DNA from: Rivularia sp. MS3
GTDB lineage: Bacteria > Cyanobacteriota > Cyanobacteriia > Cyanobacteriales > Nostocaceae
Assembly: GCA_019192545.1 (NCBI GenBank)
Contig: JAHCMI010000030.1
Location: forward strand, 1-64,000
Length of the DNA stretch: 64,000 bases
Reading direction: 5' to 3'
In this document: positions 56,370-64,000 of the stretch, in pieces
Layout of the letters: every line of letters begins with the position of its first letter
Numbering within the stretch: the first letter of the stretch is position 1
Made by a program: the position numbers and the translations under genes
The notes under the pieces: model-generated
The model's database searches: none
What the model was told of the DNA's origin: nothing
Seen by the model: the letters and a program-made list of their open reading frames with translations, nothing else

Positions 56370-59300
56370 CAATAGCTCCTAATGCTTTGAGTGAGGATTT
56401 TTGTTCTGGGGTTAATCCTATAGCGTTGGTGATGTTCATGTTTGCATAGGGTTTGTTGCTGAGGGTTTTTATGCATTCACCTGTTTGGATGTTCCAGATT
56501 TTTATGGTTTCGTCAAAGCTACCACTGACTAAAAATTTATCATCAGGAGTAAAAGCAACTGACATTACTTTATTTGTATGACCTTTTAAAGTTCTGATAC
56601 ATTCACCAGTGCAAAAATCCCATATTTTTATAGTATGGTCAAGACCACCACTTGCAAGCAATGAATTATCAAAGCTAAGTTTTATTGATTCGATTCCACA
56701 GTTATCATGTTCTAAAGTTTTTAAGCATTCACCATTGCGGATATCCCATATTTTGATGGTGCTATCTTGACTAGCACTTGCTATAGTTATTCCATCAAGA
56801 GATACAGCTATTGATTTGACGCTATGGTTATGACCATGTAATGTTGTAATGCATTCTCCAGAGCTAATATCCCACAATTTAATCGTGCGATCGCGACTAC
56901 CACTAATGATGATTTTCCCATCAAGGCTAAATGCGACTGAGTTGACCGAACGAGTATGTCCTTGAAAAGTTTGTAAACACATCCCATTAGATATATCCCA
57001 TAATTTGACAGTACTATCAAAACCAGCGCTAGCAAGAGTTAAACCATCGTAATTAAATGCTAATCCTGAGACTACTCCTGTATGTCCATGTAAATTATTT
57101 ACACATTTACCACTATCAAGATTCCAAATTTTTATGATACTATCGCCACTACTACTTGCAATTGTTTTACCATCACGGCTGATTATGACTGAATCTACAT
57201 ATTTAGTATGTCCTTTGAGGGTTCTCAAACAATTTCCTGTACTGATATCCCAATATCTTATTGTTTGGTTATTGTTACCACTAATAATTGTTTTACCATC
57301 AGGGGTAACACGAACTGATTGTACCCAATTACTATAACCCTGCAAAGTTTGTTCGCATTCACCAGTATTTATATTCCAAATTTTAATAGTTTGGTCGTCG
57401 CTACTGCTGGCAATTAATGTATTCTCGGAGTTTTGAGCAAGTTGTCTTATTTTTGCATTATGCTCTTGAATTGTTTTTAAACATTTTCCATCGCTGACAG
57501 ACCAAATTTTAATTGTATGGTCGTTGCTTGCACTAAAAATAGTTTTACTATCTTTACTGAAAACTAGATATCGAACTGCAAGAGTGTGTCCAGTTAAATT
57601 TTTGACACATTTACCAGTACTTATATCCCAAATTTTTATTGTTTTATCTTTATTACCAGCCCCAGTAGCAAGTATTGTACTGTCATAATTAAATGTTACT
57701 GAAATAACACCATCTCTATGTCCTCGTAATGTTTTAAGACAATTTCCTGTGGAAATATCCCATATTTTTATTGAATGGTCTAGACTAACACTAGCTAGTA
57801 TTTGATTATTAGGAGCTATAGTTAAGCCCCAAACTGCACTGGTATGTCCTTGTAAGGTTTGAAGACAATTTCCTGTATTAACATCCCATATTCTTATGGT
57901 TTGTTCATCACCACAACTTACCAGAAGAGAACCATTTGAGTTAAAAGATATTGCGCGTAATTTATCATTCTGACTGCGTAAAACTCTTAAGAATTCTCCT
58001 GTTTTAGAATCCCATAATTTAACTGCACCGGAATAACTGCAACTGGCAATTGTATTACCATCGGGGCTAAAAGCTACCGAACTTGCCCAGTGATTATGTC
58101 CCCTAAAATTAAGAATTTGTTTACCTGAATCTACTTCCCATATACGAATTTCACCATCAGCACCACCACTTAACAGTAATTTATCATCTGGACTGAATGC
58201 TAAAGATAAAATCAAGCCAAAAGGTTTTGTAAATTCGCAATTAGCTAAATTCGTTTTTTGGAAATTAACACAACGTAAGCTAACATTTGTAAAATCAGCA
58301 CCTTTAACCACCACACTCGACAAATCTTTCCCTTCCAAACCCGCTTTATCAACCTTCACCAACACCGTAGCGGCATTCCCCCCAACATAACCAACTTCGG
58401 CTTCACTCTTCCCCTTCGTACTTTCAATAACTTCCAACAACTTCTCCCCAACACTACCTTTATCAACCATCCCCACCAACAAATCCAAAACCGCTTTTGT
58501 TAAAACTGCTTTCCCAACTGTCTCCCTTAGTTTCTCCAATGATTCGCTTTTGAATTCAAATTTCTCTAGCACTAGGGTTTCTCTTTCCCTATCGCTATGT
58601 TTTTGAAAATATTCTCCCCAAGAAAACTGTTGCGATCGCGATTTAGTTTCCGAAAACCCTAACGCTATATCTCGCTTCTCACCAACGTCTTTTCTAACAA
58701 CTTCGAGAAAATCATCCGCTAAAACTCCCAATTCCCCAGCGAATTTATAAGCGACAAAAAACTCTAACAACGAACGATGGGCTGGAGTATAATCACCGTC
58801 GGCATTTCTGACGAGCATTGTTTGCCCCATCATGTCATAATGCCAATGATCTAAGTCTTTTTGTTCCTCAACTGCGGAACCAAATAACCGCCGAATCCTA
58901 TCGGGGAATAACCGATAATTCAAGCTCATTTGGTCGTTGGAAAGCATTTCCCAAGCGATTTCACACAGGAAATACATTTTATCTGCTAACGATGTAAATG
59001 TTCTTTCGGATTTGATATCCCTTTCCATTTTCCGGCGCACGGCATATAAATAAACCCGCGACATATCAACTGGTTTACCGGATTCGATATCTGGTAGTGC
59101 TTCTAAAATTAAGTCGCTCATTACCGGACGACGTGCTAAATCTAGAAGTTGGGGATTGTGCATTACTTTGTCTACGGTGCTGGTATTGGCGACGTGAGAA
59201 AATACCTGTCTTATTTGTTCGTCGCTGAATTTTTCTAATTCCAACACTTCAAATTGCGGAGATTCGGCGGTTAAATTAGCGACTGATGCACGCAACTCTG

Positions 59301-60846
59301 CATTTAACAAACTCCTTCCCTGCTTGGCTTCGGGGAAATGTTCGGTACGGCAGGTAAGTATAACTTTTGCTCCAGGAACTACTACTTTGGCTAATTCCCA
59401 AAAGTTGTTTACCATCTGCTGTTTATCAACTCTGGCTGCCATCTCGTCGAAACCGTCGAAGATTAGCAACAGTTTTCCCATGCGGTTGAGTTGTTCAAAG
59501 ACGGAACTATTCAAGCTGATTTCGTGTTGGGAATAGAAAAATCCAGCCATGACGTTTTCTACATCCAAGGCTTTGGCGTAATCTCGCAGCAAGATAACCA
59601 ACGGTAAACGAGGGCGTGACAACCCTTTTCGTTTGGCTTCCTTATACTTTAAAAGTGCATTCCAAGCATAATTAAATGAAAACCATGTTTTTCCCGTACC
59701 AAATTCCCCTAAAATAGAGAGATGCTCCTTTGCAGGGTCATCTATCCACGTATCGACGTAACCATCTATCCATCCGTCTTGTTCGTCGTAGCGACTCAAA
59801 CCGACTTTTTGTTTGGTTATGGGGTGAATTTCTTCTTTGCTACAGGCTAAGGGAACGTACATTTCATTAACTTTACGTTTCTTAACTTCTGCTTCCAACC
59901 AGTTGATATAGTTGGTAAAATCGGCGGTTTCGTCGATGAGTTCGTCGAGGGTATAGCAAAACAAGTTTTCGTTTTCGTCTTTTTTGACTTCATCCCGAGC
60001 AGCACGGGAGATTCTACGAGCAGCAATTAACCAGCCTTCATCAGTTTTTTGTGATTCTACAGATTGACGTAATGCTAATAAATCGCCGATTTCTGCTTCC
60101 CCATCGATTCCTCTAACCAAAATTCTATCGAAGCGTCTTCTGCCTTGGATTTTGATGATAAATTCAAAATAATCTGCTTGCCAAACTTGATATTTTTCAA
60201 ATTGATAACCGAGGGTTTTAAACCAACCTTGTAACTGTAGCGCTAAATTTTCGGCTTTGCATTTTTGTTGTTTAGCCATTCCCCTCTCCTTAATAAGGAG
60301 AGGGTTAGGGTGAGGTTTCTCCAAATTAGTTAATTTCGCTAATTCGGTGCTAATTTCTTTGAGAGTTCCTAACTTCTGCAACTCTTGTTTAATTGTTGAT
60401 AATTCCTGCTGCAAGCTAGCAATATTTTTATCCCTTTGAACTTCTGCGGGAGTGCGAGTTAATTCTACAACTTTAAGAAAAACCGCGCTAAATTCGGCTA
60501 ATTCGTGCAATACATTAATTCCCTCTTCCCGAATTCCTTCCTCTAAAATATTCCACTCATCGGGTTGAAGTATTTTTTCAATTTTTTCGATAACTATATT
60601 AGGATTATCAGCATCGAAAGCTTTGTGAAAAGCCTTGTGGATTTGCTCTTCTCGAAAAAGTTGTAAAATAGCGAATGGTTTACCTACCCCATACTCAACC
60701 AAAGCATAACTATAAACACCCGAAAACTCTGCTGGTGGATGCTCTGGATCGAGATTAAATTGTTTCAGTAGTATAATTACTTTCTCGTTGCGTTGTAATT
60801 TAGCTTTGGCGAAGTCGCCGATTTCACCGATAAGCTTGTCAAGCAT
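56356..60846 (-). CDS. NACHT-type STAND NTPase with 14 WD40 repeats
   Basis: 1496 residues, cytoplasmic. Residues 1-170: helical region (FNLDPEHPPAEFSGVYSYAL) seen in cyanobacterial NACHT proteins, with a coiled coil near 140-170. Residues about 175-189 are coded by a dispersed repeat. Residues about 200-320: possible restriction-endonuclease-like fold (YFEFIIKIQGRRRFDRILV, then GEAEIG). NACHT core about 370-560: Walker A GEFGTGKTW near 385, Walker B LLLIFDGFDEMA near 460, CRTEHF sensor region. Residues about 845-870 resemble pentapeptide repeats, and 14 WD40 repeats fill 873-1480, two propellers' worth. STAND proteins oligomerise after ligand sensing and switch on an effector; many act in anti-phage defence or programmed death. 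The ligand and the nuclease role are not proven. Confidence 0.88.
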   Translation of the reverse strand: MLDKLIGEIGDFAKAKLQRNEKVIILLKQFNLDPEHPPAEFSGVYSYALVEYGVGKPFAILQLFREEQIHKAFHKAFDADNPNIVIEKIEKILQPDEWNILEEGIREEGINVLHELAEFSAVFLKVVELTRTPAEVQRDKNIASLQQELSTIKQELQKLGTLKEISTELAKLTNLEKPHPNPLLIKERGMAKQQKCKAENLALQLQGWFKTLGYQFEKYQVWQADYFEFIIKIQGRRRFDRILVRGIDGEAEIGDLLALRQSVESQKTDEGWLIAARRISRAARDEVKKDENENLFCYTLDELIDETADFTNYINWLEAEVKKRKVNEMYVPLACSKEEIHPITKQKVGLSRYDEQDGWIDGYVDTWIDDPAKEHLSILGEFGTGKTWFSFNYAWNALLKYKEAKRKGLSRPRLPLVILLRDYAKALDVENVMAGFFYSQHEISLNSSVFEQLNRMGKLLLIFDGFDEMAARVDKQQMVNNFWELAKVVVPGAKVILTCRTEHFPEAKQGRSLLNAELRASVANLTAESPQFEVLELEKFSDEQIRQVFSHVANTSTVDKVMHNPQLLDLARRPVMSDLILEALPDIESGKPVDMSRVYLYAVRRKMERDIKSERTFTSLADKMYFLCEIAWEMLSNDQMSLNYRLFPDRIRRLFGSAVEEQKDLDHWHYDMMGQTMLVRNADGDYTPAHRSLLEFFVAYKFAGELGVLADDFLEVVRKDVGEKRDIALGFSETKSRSQQFSWGEYFQKHSDRERETLVLEKFEFKSESLEKLRETVGKAVLTKAVLDLLVGMVDKGSVGEKLLEVIESTKGKSEAEVGYVGGNAATVLVKVDKAGLEGKDLSSVVVKGADFTNVSLRCVNFQKTNLANCEFTKPFGLILSLAFSPDDKLLLSGGADGEIRIWEVDSGKQILNFRGHNHWASSVAFSPDGNTIASCSYSGAVKLWDSKTGEFLRVLRSQNDKLRAISFNSNGSLLVSCGDEQTIRIWDVNTGNCLQTLQGHTSAVWGLTIAPNNQILASVSLDHSIKIWDISTGNCLKTLRGHRDGVISVTFNYDSTILATGAGNKDKTIKIWDISTGKCVKNLTGHTLAVRYLVFSKDSKTIFSASNDHTIKIWSVSDGKCLKTIQEHNAKIRQLAQNSENTLIASSSDDQTIKIWNINTGECEQTLQGYSNWVQSVRVTPDGKTIISGNNNQTIRYWDISTGNCLRTLKGHTKYVDSVIISRDGKTIASSSGDSIIKIWNLDSGKCVNNLHGHTGVVSGLAFNYDGLTLASAGFDSTVKLWDISNGMCLQTFQGHTRSVNSVAFSLDGKIIISGSRDRTIKLWDISSGECITTLHGHNHSVKSIAVSLDGITIASASQDSTIKIWDIRNGECLKTLEHDNCGIESIKLSFDNSLLASGGLDHTIKIWDFCTGECIRTLKGHTNKVMSVAFTPDDKFLVSGSFDETIKIWNIQTGECIKTLSNKPYANMNITNAIGLTPEQKSSLKALGAIDSEQ
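60279..60320. repeat. Dispersed CCCTCTCC/GGAGAGGG hairpin inside coding sequence
   Basis: The hairpin CCCTCTCCTTAATAAGGAGA plus GGGTTAGGGTGAGG, of the same type as the intergenic copy at 48830-48887, lies in frame in the STAND NTPase gene and codes for KPHPNPLLIKERG. Its ends fall between the coiled coil and the endonuclease-like region. Confidence 0.8.
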
Positions 60847-60983
60847 TTTCTTTTATGGGAAGGGAAGATTAAAGGATTTTATTTATACTAGCGATTAGTT
60901 TGGGTGTTGGGTAATTTTTTTGTATTTCTTATAATTCCTAATTTTTTCTTGTGCATATTTAGTAATAGTGTGGTTTTTTTATT
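60847..60983. other. Leader of the STAND NTPase gene
   Basis: 137 bases of AT-rich sequence between the start codon at 60846 and the first unit of the repeat array. It should carry the gene's promoter; no clear boxes are seen. Confidence 0.4.
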
Positions 60984-61535
60984 GGTGCGTGACGGTAGTT
61001 TCAAATTGCTTGTTTTAGTTTATAGGTTATTTTAACCGTCACAGCACCCTACAATTAATTAAACTTTTCATTGGTGCGTGACGGTAGTTTCAAATTGCTT
61101 GTTTTAGTTTATAGGTTATTTTAACCGTCACAGCACCCTACAATAAATTAACTTTTTATCTGAGACTCTAATATTATTTTTATATTCGATTGGTGCGTGA
61201 CGATAATTTCAAACTGCTTGTTTTAGTTGATAGGTTATTTCAATCGTCACAGCACCCTACAATACATTAACTTTTTATCTGAGACTCTAATATTATTTTT
61301 ATATTCGATTGGTGCGTGACGATAATTTCAAACTGCTTGTTTTAGTTGATAGGTTATTTCAATCGTCACAGCACCCTACAATACATTAACTTTTTATCTG
61401 AGACTCTAATATTGCTTTTATATTTAATTGGTGCGTGACGGTAGTTTCAAATTGCTTGTTTTAGTTGATAGGTTATTTTAACCGTCACAGCACCCTACAA
61501 TTAATTAAACTTTTCATTGGTGCGTGACGGTAATT
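60984..61535. repeat. Tandem array of GGTGCGTGAC palindromic repeats
   Basis: Five full units and a half unit, starting at 60984, 61073, 61192, 61311, 61430 and 61519 (periods 89, 119, 119, 119, 89). Each unit is a hairpin of about 70 bases, TTGGTGCGTGACGGT to ACCGTCACAGCACCC; units 3 and 4 read GACGAT with matching ATCGTC. Two spacer types alternate: a short AT spacer and a 48-base one with TTATCTGAGACTCTAATATT. It lies between the 5' end of the STAND gene and the 3' end of umuC. There is no CRISPR-like spacer diversity. Confidence 0.95.
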
Positions 61536-61620
61536 TTTTCCAAAATCTTAAATCTGTCGAGGATGCGTTTTGGGGGAAGAGAATCTACACCCCAAACTTT
61601 CCGCAAAATCTGAAATTGAA

Positions 61621-62895
61621 TTATCCAACTTTTGGTAAATCATCCCAACTAGTAGTATATTTCGGCGATTTATAGTCGGCTTTCATCTGCCATTTTTTGT
61701 GTATTCCCGAAGCTGCTAGCTGGATTGTTTCGCGTCCATAACGGTTATTAATTGAGTCCATTAGCTGCATTAATTCTTGGGAACGAGCTTTATCTTCTTT
61801 ACTTTTTTCAAATAAAGATAATTGCTTTTCAGCTTCTGATGTTAATCCTAATAAAATTACTCCGGCTTTTTTGATTTTATATCCTGGCTCAAATAGATTT
61901 TCTGCGATTTTTCTGGCGTTATTAACTAATTCTCGGCTGTCGTTGGTAGAAGAGAAAAAGCTAACTGTTGTACCCCAACTGCGGTAAGGTTGGTTTTTAT
62001 CGTAACTTCCGGTGCGGAAAAATACCGTCATATTAGCTGCTTCTAACTTACTTTGACGCAACTTTTCGCCAGCACGATAAGCGTAAGCAGAAAGTGCTTC
62101 CTGTAATTCTGCTAAGGTTTCCACAGCTTTACCAAAACTACGAGTTACTGCGGTTGATTTTTTCGAGTTTGGCATTTCTGCTAAAGGAATGCAGTTAATA
62201 CCATTTAATTCTAAAACCGTCCGTAAACCCACTATTCCGCGCTCTTTTCTAATCCATTTTTGGTCGGCTTTTTTTAATTCCAAAGCATTATTAATATGAT
62301 GCTTTTCCAACAGTTTTGTATAAGAAGTTCCTACTCCCCAAACGTCTCCAACTTCAGTTCTTTGTAAAGCCAAGTCTAGATAGGGGGAATCAACTAAATC
62401 TAAAACACCTTTGGCTTTATTCGATTTTTTCGCAATGCGATTGGCAACTTTTGCTAAAGTTTTAGTAGTCCCAATTCCGATAGATATAGGAATACCTGTA
62501 TATTGCTGAACTTTCTGTTTAATTTCTCTACTATAAGCTGTTAAATCTCGATTCTTAAAACCCGTAAAATCAAGAAAAGCTTCGTCAATCGAATAAATTT
62601 CTAACTCCGGTGTATATTCAGCCAAACACTGCATTACTCTTTGTGACATATCACCGTACAAAGTGTAATTTGAAGAGAGGATTGCCAAATTATATTTATC
62701 GCGAAATTCCCGCAATTTAAAAGCAGGTTCGCCCATTTTAATACCCAATGCTTTGGCTTCATTTGAGCGCGCAACTACACAACCGTCATTATTAGATAAA
62801 ACTACAACCGGACGGTTTTCTAATTTAGGATTAAATACACGTTCGCAAGAGCAATAAAAGTTATTACAGTCAACTAAAGCGATGATTTGAGACAT
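61621..62895 (-). CDS. umuC: Y-family DNA polymerase V catalytic subunit
   Basis: 424 residues, almost the length of E. coli UmuC (422). Catalytic motifs: [12 protein letters not shown] at 8-19 (first metal Asp), [10 protein letters not shown] near 35-44, and [11 protein letters not shown] near 100-110 with the Asp-Glu pair. [20 protein letters not shown] is the helix-hairpin-helix region. It performs error-prone translesion synthesis with UmuD'. The start ATG shares its A with the umuD stop codon (TAATG), so translation is coupled. Confidence 0.95.
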   Translation of the reverse strand: MSQIIALVDCNNFYCSCERVFNPKLENRPVVVLSNNDGCVVARSNEAKALGIKMGEPAFKLREFRDKYNLAILSSNYTLYGDMSQRVMQCLAEYTPELEIYSIDEAFLDFTGFKNRDLTAYSREIKQKVQQYTGIPISIGIGTTKTLAKVANRIAKKSNKAKGVLDLVDSPYLDLALQRTEVGDVWGVGTSYTKLLEKHHINNALELKKADQKWIRKERGIVGLRTVLELNGINCIPLAEMPNSKKSTAVTRSFGKAVETLAELQEALSAYAYRAGEKLRQSKLEAANMTVFFRTGSYDKNQPYRSWGTTVSFFSSTNDSRELVNNARKIAENLFEPGYKIKKAGVILLGLTSEAEKQLSLFEKSKEDKARSQELMQLMDSINNRYGRETIQLAASGIHKKWQMKADYKSPKYTTSWDDLPKVG

Positions 62896-63263
62896 TACCG
62901 ATGCAGTTCATGAATTACTTTAGTTACTACACCCCAAATACTAAAATCAATATCTTCTGTAATTTCGAGATTATTTTCTTTGTTGTTTGGTAAACTGGAT
63001 TTAATATATGTTCCTTGCTGATTCTTGATAATTTTTTTAACTGTTAGTTCTCCGTTCAAAACAGCAATAACAATCGAATTATTCTCAGGTTGGATGCTGC
63101 GATCGACAATTAATAAATCATTATCAAAAATACCAGCACTAACCATTGCATCTCCCGTCATCCTCATAAAAAAAGTAGCTGCTGGATGCTTGATTAAGTA
63201 GCTGTTTAAATCTAGTTTTCCATCTAAATAATCTTGCGCGGGGCTTGGAAATCCAGCAGACAT
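62895..63263 (-). CDS. umuD: UmuD'-like subunit lacking cleavage site and catalytic Ser
   Basis: 122 residues from ATG 63263 (a TTG at 63269 would add two). It begins [13 protein letters not shown], the point where normal UmuD is cut; an in-frame TAA lies six codons upstream of the ATG, so the N-terminal arm is truly absent. In the catalytic loop, GDSM is replaced by GDAM (Ser to Ala), while Lys in GELTVKKI remains. The protein is therefore a ready-made UmuD' that cannot cleave itself or LexA-like partners. It is translationally coupled to umuC. No LexA box was recognised upstream. Confidence 0.9.
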   Translation of the reverse strand: MSAGFPSPAQDYLDGKLDLNSYLIKHPAATFFMRMTGDAMVSAGIFDNDLLIVDRSIQPENNSIVIAVLNGELTVKKIIKNQQGTYIKSSLPNNKENNLEITEDIDFSIWGVVTKVIHELHR

Positions 63264-63714
63264 TATCAAGATAATAAGTTAAGGAGAAGTCAATAAGTTG
63301 AAAGGAAAAATCTCCAATCAACATATAACCGTTTGTGAATGAATATATTTATAGCAAAAAAAAACTCGCTGAAAATGATACTAGAATACAATTTGCAATA
63401 AATTTGTTGATTTTATAGCACTTATTGTAAAGTGAATTACAATTAGATAAATAATTTTTGCAGCTTTATTATATGTAGAGTACAACAGAATTTCTGCTTG
63501 ACGATTAAGGCTTGTAGTAGCGATGGCCGCGCCAACATATGTTGTACGAAGTCGAGTCAATGTGATTTATGCTTTATATAATTAATAATGCGTGAAGGTA
63601 TGATTAGATTTTATTGTTGTGTTTTACAATTTATAGTGACCGTCACATACCCGAAGAATAATAAAAGATTTAATTAATAGTACGTGACGGTATGATTAAA
63701 TAGTGAAGGATAAA
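63264..63714. other. AT-rich intergenic region with eroded repeats
   Basis: The umuD leader is at the left. From about 63586 there are degenerate pieces of the palindromic repeat family (listed separately). No gene is seen. Confidence 0.55.
63586..63695. repeat. Eroded GGTGCGTGAC-family repeats
   Basis: One degraded unit (TAATGCGTGAAGGTATGATTA ... GACCGTCACATACCC is its outline, arms at 63584-63604 and 63638-63652) and a half unit TACGTGACGGTATGATTA near 63681. Stem pairing is partly lost. Confidence 0.55.
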
Positions 63715-64000
63715 CTAAATTTCAAACAAAGTGTTTATGCGGTTACGAATCCACTTAAACATACCTTGTTCGGAATCAATTTTCTCTGGTAGAATTCCCA
63801 TACTTGCTAAAGATTCGCTACGGGTTGCAAGTTCTGCGGAAATTTGGTCTGCTAATTGCGGATGATTTGATAGTAATCTTTGCAGATTTGTATGGTCTAC
63901 TACAAATAAGGTTGTTTGCTCGTTTGTACGTATGCTGGCTGAACGAGGAATTCCCATCAACAGTGCCATTTCGCCGATGAATTCTCCCGCATGACGGTTG
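63715..64000 (-). CDS. Cyclic-nucleotide-binding domain protein, C-terminal part (cut by window edge)
   Basis: The frame is open to the window edge, so about 94 C-terminal residues are visible. GEFIGEMALLMGIPRSASIRT is the phosphate-binding cassette of a cNMP-binding domain, with the key Glu and Arg, followed by the C-helix. The tail FKWIRNRINTLFEI is reminiscent of cyanobacterial mechanosensitive channels that end in a cNMP domain, but a CRP-like regulator cannot be excluded since no helix-turn-helix is seen in this part. Confidence 0.75.
   Translation of the reverse strand, partial: NRHAGEFIGEMALLMGIPRSASIRTNEQTTLFVVDHTNLQRLLSNHPQLADQISAELATRSESLASMGILPEKIDSEQGMFKWIRNRINTLFEI

Noticed and set aside
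60984-61535. CRISPR array
   Set aside because: Units are about 70-base hairpins, and the two spacer types are themselves repeated. No unique spacers of 30-40 bases and no cas genes in the window.
63139-63324. Alternative N-terminus for UmuD in another frame
   Set aside because: The upstream residues in that frame do not resemble the UmuD arm, and joining needs a frameshift with no supporting similarity.

Overview
The window comes from an AT-rich cyanobacterial genome, most likely a filamentous, heterocyst-forming Nostocales member. I base this on the many HIP1 octamers (GCGATCGC), the heptanucleotide tandem repeats (GTTAACA, GTTCACT and AGGTTAA types), the dense set of short palindromic dispersed repeats, a tRNA array, and gene types that are common in cyanobacteria: a Ser/Thr kinase with WD40 repeats, a NACHT protein with WD40 repeats, DUF4114 proteins, a short-form HisG and a multi-domain hybrid kinase. 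I see no transposase, CRISPR array, rRNA or phage structural gene.

Layout. 1-2.9 kb: start of a secreted Pro/Thr-linker protein, then a WD40 Ser/Thr kinase that seems to start at ATT. 3.3-9.1 kb (minus strand): cupin, three short-chain dehydrogenases (one broken by a MITE-like insertion), an isochorismatase-fold hydrolase and two tandem antibiotic-biosynthesis-monooxygenase proteins; this looks like one small oxidative or xenobiotic metabolism locus. 10.4-27.2 kb: three giant acidic proteins without signal peptides, all ending in the same DUF4114 domain. Their catalytic parts are an endonuclease/exonuclease/phosphatase nuclease plus a 5'-nucleotidase-like domain, a phytase-like esterase, and three copies of a PhoX/DUF839-like domain. 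Together they look like an extracellular phosphorus-scavenging locus. 27.6-32.3 kb: FAD monooxygenase, unknown protein, MscS channel, Na+/Ca2+ exchanger. 32.9-39.5 kb (minus): a translationally coupled hybrid histidine kinase and receiver/degenerate-GGDEF pair, and a DUF3754 membrane protein.

39.6-40.7 kb (minus): an array of about ten tRNA or tRNA-like genes. Roughly half look decayed, and three carry short insertions in their loops. 40.9-48.6 kb: FAD oxidoreductase, RTX/beta-lactamase-fold protein, an AraC remnant, an acyltransferase, an RppA-like regulator, hisG and a methyltransferase. 49-53 kb: cydAB, then a divergent persulfide dioxygenase/rhodanese lipoprotein pair (respiration and sulfide handling). 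53.3-56.3 kb: S41 peptidase, a frameshifted DUF433 remnant and a MazF-type toxin-antitoxin pair. 56.4-60.8 kb: a 1496-residue STAND NTPase with 14 WD40 repeats. 61-63.3 kb: a tandem array of palindromic repeats and umuDC, where UmuD lacks both its cleavage site and its catalytic Ser. The window ends in the C-terminus of a cyclic-nucleotide-binding protein.

The most notable items are the phosphorus-scavenging trio with its recently homogenised C-terminal domains, the decaying tRNA array with loop insertions, the pre-processed catalytically dead UmuD, the MITE whose excision would restore a 255-residue gene exactly, and a hairpin repeat family with clear compensatory base changes. Family names come from recognising the protein sequences by eye; no search was run.
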